In this document: positions 52,001 to 59,849 of the stretch, piece after piece
How the letters are laid out: each line of letters begins with the position of its first letter
How positions within the stretch are numbered: the first letter of the stretch is position 1
Source: Enoplolaimus lenunculus
Taxonomy: Eukaryota; Nematoda; Enoplea; Enoplida; Thoracostomopsidae
Direction: 5' to 3'
Assembly (NCBI GenBank): GCA_030248215.1
Contig: JASANG010002367.1
Coordinates: forward strand, 1-64,000
DNA: 64,000 bases
Position numbers and translations under genes: made by a program
Notes under the pieces: generated by a model
Databases searched by the model: none
The model's input: the letters and a program-made list of their open reading frames with translations, nothing else
Told to the model about the DNA's origin: nothing

Positions 52001-55000
52001 TTTTGGCCAAAAATGCACAAGAAGACGTGCACAAAATCTAGTGGTAACTGTATCACCAGGGCCCAAACAGGAACTAGACGAAATGCAAAAATCCTGCATC
52101 ACCGAATTTAAATCGCCCGTTTTGCGTTTTTTTCAGCTAGTTTTCCAAATTCCGCAAAACATTCGTTAGATTCTTTAAAATGTGAGGAACTTGTACATCA
52201 AAACAAGTTATCGAAATAAGCTGCACTGCAATAAAAATCTGTGACATGTTAATTTTTATTTTCAAAACTGATACTCATACTTAGCCATAAACCCGTGTAA
52301 ATTCCTGTTCCTGCGTTTTTGAGTGCCTGACCACGTATAGAAACAGAAATTGAAATTTTGCAGGAATTTCGGTCGGAACAGGAATTCTGGTGGAACCGTG
52401 AATATCACTAACCAAATAGAAATCTTTTGTTAATAACCACCAATCCCTGAGAACTGTAGTCATTTCTCCAACCAATGGATTGTCGGTGTTGTTGCGCCGT
52501 TTTTGCGTCAAATTGCTTAAGACAATGTTACCCAACAATGTTTATATTGTTTAAGTGATTATTGACAAATACCGAACATGAGAAAAATTTACCGTTATGG
52601 CGAAAACCTCCAAAATTTCCACAAATGGCATGTGTTGGCAGTCATATTTCCACTAATGCAGAACAGACACTTTATACAAACAAGTAATTTGCCGGTTGGA
52701 CAAATAGGGCCACCGCGTATCTAGCAAACAAGGTTAATCTGCTGACATTTAGAGTTTCTGTTATTTAGATAACAGAATTTAGTTTTCAATTTTTAGATAC
52801 CTATATTCAGAAAGGATTAAGAAATCGCAAAAAAAATTAAGCTCATGCTTTACCTAAGACGTTGAGTAATGCAGTGAACACCTACAATCTGTGAAATATG
52901 TTCGAATCTTTTTACAATTCGTATTCTATCAGAAGATCTTTCGACAGTATCATGAATAAAATTAGTATTTTTACTTTGCTACATGCATTAAGCTGGATCG
53001 GAATTTATAAGGTGAAATACTGTGCGTATGCTTCATTGAAACCATACTGCTGAGTTTATTACTTTTTGCATGCTAATTAAACTTGTCGTCCCAGGTTACA
53101 AAATTGGTCTGTTGTGCGGCCTGTAGTTAGCAAAACTGCGAGTAACGCTTCAACGGAGGGCGAAAGCTGCAGTCGTACTCTCGGCGCAGTGAGTAGCAAG
53201 ATGTCGTTGGGCTATGAGTTACCGGAGCAGCGCTACTAATTGGCTACAATTCGGCGGTATGCACAAGCTTTTCACTTAATTCAGTTTACCATACAAGGAA
53301 CTTAATATTTATTATATGAATGGTAAGACAGACACTTCTTAACTTAAAAACCCTACAATGAAGTATTCACAGTCTAGAATTGTAGCCATTCATGACAACA
53401 GGTTTAACTTAGTTCTACAATCCAAATGATTTGTTGTTTGTTCAACTTTTCGTAAAAGAAACTAGGCACTTGCATATGGATACGCACTGAAAGCAAACAA
53501 AAATAAATCCCCAAGCTAAACGCATATTCCTATTCGTAGTACAACATTGTTACCATAACCTACACGTCACATAGATACCTGAGCGTGGATTCGTTGTTAC
53601 GACACCAGTGCAAATAACTGCAGGGAACAATGCCAATCTTGGAACGATCGTGTACAATGTAACCGCGTACCCAATCTAAAAATGATCATTCTTGCGCAAA
53701 CAATACGTAACACGTTTTACAAAAAATATATAATCCGCATTAAAACTATCTTATAGAACATAGGCAGTGTGGCACGTGGAAGAATAACACAACCAGAAAC
53801 CCCATCGGTGACAAATGAGGCGGTGCGGCGGCTTGGCTTTCACATGCGGAGTCATCAGCTGGTCTGGTCATTGGTCCCCGTTTCTGAGCCTCCAAAAGGT
53901 TTCAAGGTTAGAACAACTAAAAAAAACTTGTACAAACATTTTTTGTTGCAAAAAAATTAAAAGCTAAGCATAAACGAAGTTACGCTGTAGCCCTAAAACT
54001 AATCTAAATTAAGTTAAAACAACTCCTCACCGTTAGCTATATAGAAAACATATTCACCCTGGTGCCTACACACCGTGAAATCTTAATAAAATTGTAAAAC
54101 TTCTTGAAAATAATTTTTTAAAAACTCGAAAATTCCTTGCTCCAAATTACTTTACAAAATTTTGGGCTATCTTAGCTTTTTACATGATCGCCAATCCTAG
54201 GCCGTTAATGGTGAGAATAAACAACATTACGTATATACCATCTCCAAGTTTCTCGACAGCGTGAAATTCATCTCCTATTGTCAAGTGAAGGCTGTTCAAA
54301 ATATTGCTCTTGTAATTGTATATGGCTTAAACAGAATGTAAATATGCAAAACATGTACTCAAATCTAGTCATATTCGGTTTAAAGTGAAAAGTTTCTTTT
54401 GCTGTTTCTTTCATACACCAAGTTTGATAAAGCGAGCAAAATAAATCTCGAACAATTCTTATGAAATAACTGTGGTTCACTACTAGGGAACTCGTACTCG
54501 GTGCCGGCGGAACCCCAAACCAAACTAAGTAATACGTGAGTGATGTACCGATACCAAAATTTTTGCCGATCCCGATACGAATTACTTTCAAATTTCGCCG
54601 ATACTGAACAGATACCGACGCCAGTTCCAATTACAATGCACGATGCACAAAGAACGGACAGTATACTACATTACGTACGTACATCATTACAACTGCGAAC
54701 ACTTAAAAATTTTATGGCAACGTTTCATTTCAATTAATTTTTGAACGCAAAAGAAATAACTTGCAGTTTCCCTGACTAAATGATGCGACGCACTAATATA
54801 TATACGGCGTCAAGTGAAATTGATAGCATTCCTACTCACTGTTACATGCAAAAATTCTTGGCAATTTTTTGCAATGGCAATGTCGATACTCACGAAAAGT
54901 GCCGCTAGTACCTTTATTCAGCATTTTCAAGCATTATTACGGTTAAAATTAAAACTCGCGCTTGACTTTGCCAAATTCTACTTCCTCGTTTCATTTCTCT

Positions 55001-55070
55001 TACCAACTGCAATATAATTAATAGCATCGATTTTCATCCATTCTTGTCTACTCGACACACGTTCCGGCAT
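25651..55070 (-). CDS. DOCK-A family Rac exchange factor (DOCK1/2/5, Ced-5, Mbc homologue)
   Basis: The gene covers 29 kb with about 45 coding exons and a model of about 1,992 residues (human DOCK1 is 1,865). DOCK1-class proteins bind ELMO through the SH3 region, PtdIns(3,4,5)P3 through DHR-1, and load Rac with GTP through DHR-2; they act in cell migration, engulfment and myoblast fusion. Order: SH3 (about residues 19-80), helical linker, DHR-1 (about 448-620), helical/ARM region, DHR-2 (about 1250-1715), proline/serine-rich tail. Exon phases close without a gap over the whole length, and almost every exon aligns with human DOCK1 without large gaps. The SH3 domain and PxxP tail exclude the DOCK-C/D classes. 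The exon list is split over the next six entries. Uncertain points: the donor of exon 7, the acceptor of exon 22, and the C-terminal end. Introns carry pearl-like elements, a LINE end and several MITEs. Confidence 0.97.
28369..33556 (-). CDS. DOCK exons 32-41: DHR-2 Rac exchange domain
   Basis: Exons: 33556-33397, 32978-32847, 32263-32060, 31123-31019, 30747-30661, 30250-30120, 29716-29542, 29312-29136, 29001-28915, 28515-28369. DHR-2 catalyses GDP/GTP exchange on Rac. Lobe A: ETRMSCTLSLL, MELYIRYVHKLYHLHLQCEN, LKERICYDVISLFDQGQLWE. Lobe B: YFRVGYFGMGYPSFLQ, VYRGHAYERLGDFMSRMQNQ, VQKFTFSRKL, NEFGLIWTERTI. Lobe C: LISPLQNAVESM, GILSPDVMGGVSNYEKVFF. The (D)xVMGG.xNYEK stretch corresponds to the alpha-10 nucleotide-sensor segment of DOCK proteins, which suggests an active exchange factor. 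All ten exons have clean GT..AG borders, and many are phase 0. Confidence 0.95.
33642..34870. mobile_element. Composite pearl/Helentron-like element C, in DOCK intron 31
   Basis: Three pieces of one family stand together. 33,642-33,827 is a minus-oriented 3' end (ACCAGTCGTAGTAG..., ATTGAGCGAAGCTCGG). 34,030-34,432 is a plus-oriented 3' half ending CGCTTCGCTCAGTACATGTAG...GACTGGT. 34,433-34,870 is a minus-oriented 5' half with the GGACGGACGGACAGATGGAC tract and palindromic head. Between the first two lies another repeat (33,828-34,020). The most economical reading is one minus copy split by the insertion of a plus copy, plus a second foreign insertion. Confidence 0.65.
33828..34020. mobile_element. 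Fragment of a CCGATxxCGGCA-type DNA element
   Basis: The left side TAGGGATGTGCCGATTAATC and the following GAGTATCGGCATCGGCACTG form the dyad-rich end typical of short non-autonomous hAT-like elements. The same GAGTATCGRCATYGCCA-type stretch is seen inverted near 54,870. The right border is only approximate. Confidence 0.45.
35222..35420. repeat. Repeat fragments incl. CAGGGGCTGAACG end
   Basis: TATGTATAGATCAGGGGCTG and GCGGGATTACAAGAGAGTGA at about 35,373-35,420 match one terminus of the CCTAAG-core family, but the core is missing. A GGAATCGGAGTC stretch just before it resembles the GGAATC element. Truncated copies are likely. Confidence 0.45.
35530..35722 (+). repeat. A/C-only low-complexity tract, possible sequencing artefact
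   Basis: For about 190 bases the plus strand contains almost only A and C, with C homopolymers up to 9-10 and A runs over 20. It ends 22 bp from the donor of DOCK exon 31. On the transcript it would be G/U-only with several runs of eight or more G. No other part of the window looks like this, so either a real strand-asymmetric simple repeat or a read/assembly error is possible. Confidence 0.8.
35745..41205 (-). CDS. DOCK exons 20-31: central helical/ARM region
   Basis: Exons: 41205-41024, 40460-40338, 40074 (uncertain) to 39835, 39368-39262, 38853-38729, 38431-38282, 38092-37896, 37431-37356, 37187-37087, 36790-36729, 36347-36091, 35830-35745. Alignable blocks: FLQDVLDSLFQIL, LIAILRNYIDN, GAALKYLPQCV, RRILLPTILFYIESLLRKR, FPPDWLQMILIEN, TQKALQLEAFSANKRA, FKDMRRECGMEVRSMW, LVGPMLQMTLIPD with TMPIFFAMMEAEY, and QFDAGQGDEEFVKLF. 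DOCK1 carries a helical-repeat scaffold here. For exon 22 a TAG acceptor at 40075 keeps phase but adds about 20 residues (GLFIIGFGHLVF...) that human DOCK1 lacks. The nearer acceptor before AATGAAAGG would create a stop with the exon 21 donor. Confidence 0.9.
41800..41860 (+). repeat. Short repeat fragment, GGGGTGGGATTTGACACACC
   Basis: The stretch ending CCCTTTGGCTACGCCCTTG resembles 60,538-60,585 (GGGGGGTTTGACACCGAGGA...CTGGCTAAGCCCCTG). It looks like two remnants of one dispersed element lying in different introns or intergenic DNA. Confidence 0.4.
41882..45061 (-). CDS. DOCK exons 14-19: DHR-1 (C2-like) domain
   Basis: Exons: 45061-44946, 44225-44127, 42916-42835, 42617-42514, 42305-42116, 41991-41882. 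They encode a domain related to the lipid-binding DHR-1/C2 fold. Signatures are GDLRNDVYVTLMSGEF, SYQSIVYHRNDKPKWMETLK, IHVRFTFKHRSS, KPFALAFIRLVRNNGTTLQD (each close to DOCK1), and KDSFQIRTLTCSTKLTQN just after the domain. Basic residues in the loops fit phosphoinositide binding, as known for DOCK1. Intron 14 carries a pearl-like insertion and intron 15 two TTAAGT MITEs. Confidence 0.93.
43040..43690. mobile_element. Two adjacent ACTTAAGT-type MITE copies, in DOCK intron 15
   Basis: Copy one (about 43,040-43,408) runs from TGGCTGGATTTTTGAAATCT to GGTTTTGGAAATCCAGCTA. Copy two starts at once (CTGAGTTTCTAAAACCTTAT, about 43,412) and breaks off in AAAAACGACAAAATGG near 43,686, so its right end is missing. 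Both match the element at 22,665-23,030, including the internal stretch around GTCTACAATTTCAAT. Confidence 0.8.
44284..44845 (+). mobile_element. Pearl/Helentron-like element D, shorter, in DOCK intron 14
   Basis: Head GAAGCGAAACTCCGAGCGAA, a short GTCCATCTGTCCGTCCGTCC tract near 44,371, only two core units, and the 3' end GAGCTCCGCTCAATACATGT with hairpin GTAGT-C-ACTAC before CCTGGT. It is about 560 bp against about 970 bp for copies A and B. The difference is core unit number, as is usual in this class. Confidence 0.8.
45258..52515 (-). CDS. DOCK exons 4-13: helical linker and N-terminal region
   Basis: Exons: 52515-52413, 50896-50786, 49310-49255, 48265 to about 48178, 47777-47742, 47400-47261, 46408-46260, 46111-46028, 45787-45546, 45339-45258. 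Matches to DOCK1 include NPLVGEMTTVLRDWW (IPGDLPLIQEVTTTLREW), SWRKEVLSGSLP, DRLKDLKLKIAQKIDVGN, DMVIRDESGS, VIFSDLGPRDL with RVFLICHIVRLG, and PHLFTHNVGEARKMGFPEVI. Exon 7 lacks a GT donor in the needed phase. A GC donor (GAG|GCTAGT) would join it in frame to the 36-nt exon 8, whose acceptor and GTAAGT donor are good. Exon 8 is the shortest exon of the model. Confidence 0.88.
45870..45965. other. GC-rich islet inside DOCK intron 11
   Basis: A stretch with repeated CGTAC and GCGCCGTAC words, much richer in GC than its intron. No frame or end repeat supports a gene or a named element. It is probably a fragment of a dispersed repeat. Confidence 0.35.
46640..47128 (+). mobile_element. LINE 3' end (Jockey/I-like), truncated, in DOCK intron 9
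   Basis: Two overlapping plus frames give the C-terminal part of a non-LTR retrotransposon ORF2. One (about 46,690-46,900) ends near YSVNRVLGAPAPPVAKEQY and LPRQT. The next frame (about 46,905-47,086) gives LDPDVRDECPECNTPMHDTL then HQFNCPAKP and DLWNHPVRAATALGLP. This CxxC...H...C end with the closing DLW.xP motif is typical of Jockey/I-type LINEs. A frameshift lies between the two parts and the 5' portion is absent. The copy ends in (CAA)n at 47,112-47,126. It is oriented against the DOCK gene. Confidence 0.85.
48660..49025. other. GC-richer block of unknown origin, in DOCK intron 6
   Basis: This stretch stands out in composition from the intron around it and has an open plus frame of 71 codons without recognisable domain. 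The right part (CACCCTTTCGATCGAAGCGA) looks like the edge of a repeat. I cannot name a family. Confidence 0.35.
49691..50613 (+). mobile_element. Pearl/Helentron-like element E, in DOCK intron 5
   Basis: It starts at ATTGAGCGAAGCTCGGAGTT, has GTCCGTCCGTCTGTCCGTCC near 49,760 and about four core units, but stops at CCTTAATTGCTTACG without the usual 3' hairpin. It is thus 3'-truncated by about 60 bp. Two of its core units share an unusual 'GAGCGCGAGGAATCTGAATAA ATCACCTACC' variant, which points to unit duplication within this copy. Confidence 0.75.
51271..51998. mobile_element. DNA element with GC-rich inverted ends, in DOCK intron 4
   Basis: CTCCACAGCGGGGG at the left and its partner ending GCTGTGGAG at the right are inverted repeats. 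Behind each comes a GC-rich run of blocks such as GCCCCCCAGGA / TCCTGGGG and CCGGCGAAAATTTT / GGCGGAAATTTTC. The middle (51,450-51,800) is ordinary AT-rich DNA without a transposase. It is probably a non-autonomous hAT-like element; a target duplication is not clear. Confidence 0.65.
52295..52400. repeat. Remnant of the GGAACA hAT-like family
   Basis: AATTCCTGTTCCTGCGTTTT and GGTCGGAACAGGAATTCTGG with GTGGAACCGTG stand in inverted order about 100 bp apart, as in the elements at 8.5 and 16 kb but with most of the middle missing. It borders the donor of DOCK exon 4. Confidence 0.6.
53579..55070 (-). CDS. DOCK exons 1-3: start and SH3 domain
   Basis: Exons: 55070-55004, 54325-54239, 53675-53579. 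Exon 1 starts MPERVSSRQEWMKIDAINYI, where the W and the closing NYIAV match the 'W......YGVA' start of DOCK1-class proteins. Exon 2 gives IYNYKSN...LHLTIGDEFHAVEKLGD and exon 3 DWVRGYIVHDRSKIGIVPCS, followed by YLHW. These are the RT-loop ('ALYDY'-like), the GD.. and W motifs, and the G.VP.SY end of an SH3 domain. In DOCK1 this SH3 packs on DHR-2 for autoinhibition and on ELMO for activation. The start is chosen as the only in-frame ATG before a good donor (GTAAGA). Confidence 0.9.
53766..53911 (+). other. GC-richer open block on the plus strand, antisense in DOCK intron 2
   Basis: From an ACATAG acceptor-like site at 53,763 to AAAAG|GTTTCA at about 53,899 the plus strand is open, with exon-like composition (TNEAVRRLGFHMRSHQLVWS in translation). 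I find no family match and no partner exon. It may be a lone exon of an antisense transcript or a repeat fragment. Confidence 0.25.
54540..54918. mobile_element. CCGATACC-type DNA element, in DOCK intron 1
   Basis: GATGTACCGATACCAAAATT and GCCGATCCCGATACGAATTA at the left, and the inverse of CACTTTTCGTGAGTATCGAC at the right (about 54,860-54,905), parallel the fragment at 33,828. No coding sequence was seen. The borders are approximate. Confidence 0.5.
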
Positions 55071-55239
55071 ATTGATAGCGTACTAAATTTATAGTTAGAC
55101 ACAATACACAAATTTTTACTAAAACATTATTATTATTGTGAGCCCAAAAACCAGGTAACAATACCTAAACCTAAATGTAAAATCATTTTGATCAATATAA
55201 GTTGGGTAGGCTAGGGTACGACGGTTTTTAGTTCTGAGT

Positions 55240-55335
55240 TAGCAGCTGAAAATGAGGCACGTTCCCAAAAAGTTTCGAACTCGATCGACAATTAAAGTCC
55301 AGCGCGCTAACCACTGTGCCGCGCCGCCTCACAAT
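55240..55335 (-). repeat. tRNA-derived SINE head
   Basis: Read on the minus strand, GGCGGCGCGGCACAGTGGTT then AGCGCGCTGGACTT gives an A-box-like segment. About 35 bp later, CGAGTTCGAAAC is a good B box. The sequence continues without an acceptor-stem partner, so it is a SINE head rather than a tRNA gene. It differs from the SINE at 3.4 kb. Confidence 0.6.
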
Positions 55336-56519
55336 CAACTGCAAGTTTTTCTGTGTTTTTATGCCTTACAAGAACTTCAACATACACATGTATCTTTGTT
55401 CTTCCATGTTTTTACCGCTTTTGCATATGAAGACACTGCATATGTATCAACGTTTTACCGATGTGCAGCATTAGCATGAGGTTTCATTTTGCCTCCACCC
55501 ATTCGCATGTGACACAACGCATATATGCATAGACATATATAAAATACGTATATTAATTGAAAATACTTTTTTCTCCTGCTGGAGCTGCTTTGTGAATCGC
55601 AACTGTTGCATATTGTTCAACCGCGTTTCTAACTGATTTAATAAGCGTTACTTACGTTGTGTTTAGTCTGTTTTGGGCATTTGCCGTGAGTTTATCGGAT
55701 TTAGACTGTGTTAATCCGTATTTAACACAAAATTTAAACTTTTATCCTATTTGGACTTAATTTGAAGTTGTCCGGGAATTTCGTAAAAATAAGTTGTCCG
55801 CGAGTCAGATTAACGTTAACTTCAATTATTTCGTATGTGCTGTCGTATTATTTGTCCGTATTAATCGTATTAAAATCACAAAACGTTGTATTAATACTCA
55901 AGAACGTAATAACCCAAAACCTAATCATTTAGGATTGTACGTGCCAAGAACTCACATTTTCGATTATTTTCGCCTTAAAACTTGGCCAAATTGTGAAGTC
56001 CAAAGCTAAGGTTTATTTTGCTTTCACGCATCCACATATCACAATCAGTTGCGGACCAGCAGCATAATCAACAATCAGTCATACAAGTACCATTTGGTAA
56101 ACCGTTGGTTAGGACATCCAACTAAAGGTCACTAGTTGAATTCGGATACTACGATGTGCACATTTCTAACTGAAATTACTTCTTATTAATGACTACCTAG
56201 AACAAAACTTACTAGCTATCTAATTACCCACCGAATAATAAAAGTAAATTCACAGGTTGGGTTGCAAAGTCAGACTAAGTCGAACACTTACTTCAGTTAA
56301 CATTAGACTTAAACTAAAAAACATAACTTTACAAACTGAAACTTTAATAAATTGGCAGCCATCAGAGATTTCATAGTTAGCAGACCAAAATTAGCGTAGA
56401 TTTCACTCAGCATTGATTATTTGGGTAAATTTCCATGCTCACTATTACAAACAACAGATCTAAAAATTAAAGTGGTAAATACAACTAAAACAAGGACTTG
56501 TGTATGTAAAATTTCGACT

Positions 56520-56648
56520 TGAGCCTATTCCTAGGCCTATTTGTCTAAGCCTAAGCCTCAAAGCGAAGCAAAAAATTATCTAAAGCTTAAGCTTACTCTA
56601 TTGCAGTCCCACAGAAAAACGTTCCACCCCTCCTCTTTACATGGGTCG
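56520..56648. mobile_element. Inverted-repeat element of the CCTAAG family, copy 5, shortened core
   Basis: CCTAAGCCTAAGC-like units (partly lost) precede AAAAATTATCTAAAGCTTAA, CTCTATTGCAGTCCCACAGA and the right end CCACCCCTCCTCTTTACATG. The left terminus is decayed. Confidence 0.6.
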
Positions 56649-58285
56649 TTCCTCTTTAGCGAATTCCGTAATTTCCTGTAGCCAACACCCCTAAGCATTT
56701 CGTTATTAACATTTATTTAGCTTCTCTCTCGACAATTCACAAATTTTTCGTTACCGTTTACTGTGCTCTGGAAAACGTGCACCCTGCATTTGATCAGCTT
56801 CTACTTATCGATATATTAAACCGTGTCGCTGGCGTAGTTCGCCTATAGGCGCAACATTTGCTAACTTCTGATTGCATTTTCTTATCCAGAGGATCTCCTG
56901 ACAGTTAAATTAGGGGAAGAGTTTCATGGCATTTTACAAAACTGTCAGAACTCTTTCCGGGAGCATGTTAAAGGGTAATGTATATCACACATAACGAATC
57001 GCTTTTATAAAAAGTTGTAAATGTAAGTGGTTTCTTTAAGGAGCGATAACTACATAGCCAGTGTAAAGACCATACTATATTTTTGTCAAAATGTGCTGGA
57101 TAATCACTATCGAACAAACGTAAGAACAGATGCAGGGGGCCGATTGTTTAGGATACTTAATCAGAATTTAAAATTTCAGCGTATCACAACTTGACCTTCT
57201 AGCCAAAAATGCAATTGCAGCAGGATGTTAACACTGCGCAACGCAGCCCCCTTCTCCGACTGCTTTTCTTGTCCACTATATGTGCTGACCGTATGCTGCC
57301 GGCAAGCATATTACACAATGCTCAGTGCAGATAAATTGCATATGCACCTCTCGCTTTTTTCAGTCTCAATGAAAAACGCTTCTTTCAGTCTCAAGGAAAA
57401 AGTGATACGCTATCAAAGAATTCTCTTTGGAACAGCGTTGACCCGGCAGTACTTGGTGGAGCATTGCTATTTGGTTATACAGCAATTTGAGAACGCTAAT
57501 GACCCCTCTGGTTACCCAAAATTCTATTTTTGAAAGGAAATCCAAAACACTTTAACTTTATTGTGACAAAGCACAAATAGTTGCATTTTCGCGTTTGAAA
57601 CATTTAAGCAATCGTGTAAAAACCTGTGGGTCATTAGCATTTATAATATCTACGCTATGTTAAAAAATTATCCAGTCTATTCGGTTTGTCCGGGATCAAA
57701 AACAGCACTATAGCTGTTTCGATTTTATGCTTGCAGAAGATACGTTTAATAATTGCCAGTTTGCTCGTACGCGGTTTGTGATTAGTGGCTTAGCGCGTAA
57801 TATACTTTATGCGGAAAAAGTCACAAATATAGTCACTAATGCAAAAAGGCCATTCCCATGGCTAAACTACCAAGAGTTAGTTACATAGGCCATTATTGCA
57901 CTTTGCGCACATTTTAGGTGTATTTGTAAACTTATAAGCATGTATATTATATATGCATGCTGATTTGGTTTCTTTCTTGTTTGTATCTTTCTTCAAGACA
58001 AACAAGCAATACTTCTTTATTATTGCCACAGAAACGTTTCCATATCTTTAAATATGATCTTAAAAATAACGACTTTTGTGCACCAAAGCATACTGTAAAA
58101 AACGACGCGAAAAACTCATTAGAATTATTATCTGTTTGGCGCCTAAAACTTTGGATTGGCGCTTGAAAATAAATCAATCATCGACATATGTGTAATTTTT
58201 AAAACATCTTGTAAGGTAAATATATACAGCTGCCTAGGACTCGCTTATAACAAATTGTCAGTATATAGGTAATGAAACATTTTCA

Positions 58286-59488
58286 ATGTTGAGACCGATT
58301 CGTAAGTCTCAATTCTTGGACGTCGTGCACAAAACTACTGTCAGTGTATTGTTTGCATCAACAGTGATACTGGGCGGCCTTCTAGCGTATGACATTATGT
58401 ATTACTTGTAAGTTGACTTTTTCGCATTATTCCAAAGGTTTTTTATGTTTGTTTTGAAATTTAATAAATGCTTTATTAACAATTTTTTGTTATTAACATT
58501 TATATAAAGCAATTCGCGGTATGGCAATGCAAAACGTTAAACCAAGCGATATTTTCAAAATTCCATGCACCAAGATAAGCCTGTACCACTGTGTAAAATG
58601 TAACTGGATTATATCGGAATAGGAATGGAAATCGCTAGTAGAAATTTATTGTCAAACGGCATTAGGTGCTTTTAAATACAAAGACTTATCTTATGTAATA
58701 TACGTTAGATCAATATATTTATTTTATCGTGCATGTTATTAATGCTTACGCAGGAAAATGTAACGTTAAGGGGCGTACGATTTATGAGCAGGTCTGCAAT
58801 AGAGTAAGCTGTGGCTTCAGTGTAATTTTTGTTTTTGTTATGCACAGGCTTTGCTATAGGTTTATTCTCACGTTGAGACTAAAGCTTACGATTATCCTTA
58901 TACTGCAACTTGGGAGTCTCGGTATTTGGAGATCTCGGCCTCTGATTTTTGAGTCTCGCTGCTTTGGAACAGGGAGCAGAAATCGACGATTCAGTAAATG
59001 CTGGCAAAGCTATAAAAAGTAGACTTTTATATTGTTGAAGTAAGCAATGCCTGATGAATAAAATTTCGCTGTGAAACTATGAATTTTCTTAGTTAAGCAA
59101 TAATTACGAGCAGATATTCTGAAAAACAAACGCAAGAATAACTATTGAAAACACAAAAAACTACGAAAAAACATTAGAAAGAATTTCTTTGAAAAATCTT
59201 AATTTTTTAATTTTTTTCGGTGATGACCTAAAATTGATCGAGAACGAGACTTTTCACGGCCGGTCTCGGTAGTCAGGTTTCGGTTTTAGTCTCAGTCTCA
59301 GATTTTAACCGAGACCGCCCATCCCTGCAAATGTTACGCCCCTTAAAGTAGCGTTGGTTATTCTTTTAATATATTATAATTTTAGCCGGCGTCAGCGTTC
59401 GGAGTTTCGCGTTCGCGCCGCTGAGGCAGAAAAACAGCTACTCTCGGAGCCGATACTTGAAGACAAAATAGCCGAAGCATTAAAATAA
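58286..59488 (+). CDS. Cox14-like small mitochondrial membrane protein, 74 residues, 2 exons
   Basis: Exons 58286-58407 (donor TT|GTAAGT) and 59386-59488 (acceptor TTTTAG|C) join in phase and end at TAA 59486-59488. Residues 11-16 (LDVVHK) and the single membrane segment (about 17-41, TTVSVLFASTVILGGLLAYD) are followed by a basic, then charged helical tail (FRRQRSEFRVRAAEAEKQLL). This layout, and the D..H+..V start of the helix, resembles Cox14 (yeast 70, human 57 residues). Cox14 binds newly made Cox1 in the inner membrane and couples its synthesis to cytochrome oxidase assembly. Identity is low, as is usual for this family, so other single-pass mitochondrial assembly proteins remain possible. 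AATAAA-type poly(A) signals lie at about 59,838-59,849. Confidence 0.6.
58729..59340. mobile_element. Decayed element with GTCTCGGT repeats, in the Cox14-like intron
   Basis: GAGTCTCGGTATTTGGAGAT / TCTCGGCCTCTG at about 58,913-58,950 and CGGTCTCGGTAGTCAGG ... GAGACCGCCCATCCCTGC at about 59,260-59,330 form inverted GC-richer ends around an AT-rich middle. It looks like a non-autonomous DNA element; the borders are not certain. Confidence 0.45.
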
Positions 59489-59837
59489 ATGCCGTCTAAT
59501 GCGATGGTTTTCTGCACAGATTGTTGTACATTATTATAAATTTATGCCATCTAAAGACATGGGATGCTTCGGACTGTGTATAATTGTGGGAACACATAAT
59601 ATCTTCAAGAAGTGATGTGTATTATTCTTGCTGTATTGTTATCTGGGTGTCAGTTGTACGGGCGGATACAGGGTGTATAGGTGTTGAACTGGCATGCCAA
59701 ATTTATTGACGAAATACGTGCGGTACTGCCGTATAAAGCATCTGATTGTTTTCTACGTACATATATTGTATGTGCATATTTTACAGTATTGAAGATTTTG
59801 TTGTTAGGTGAACTAAATATCGGTGGCGTAAGAATAC

Positions 59838-59849
59838 AAATAAAATAAA
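59838..59849 (+). terminator. Poly(A) signal of the Cox14-like gene
   Basis: Overlapping AATAAA hexamers (AAATAAAATAAA) lie about 350 nt after the stop codon on the same strand. Confidence 0.55.

Larger units (their letters stand above)
55071..58285. other. Intergenic region between divergent DOCK and Cox14-like genes
   Basis: This holds the DOCK promoter side (minus) and the Cox14-like promoter side (plus). Repeats: a tRNA-derived SINE piece at 55,240-55,335 and a CCTAAG element at 56,520-56,648. The 102-codon plus frame at 57,225-57,533 is unsupported. No CpG-rich island or clear core promoter could be picked out by eye. Confidence 0.4.
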
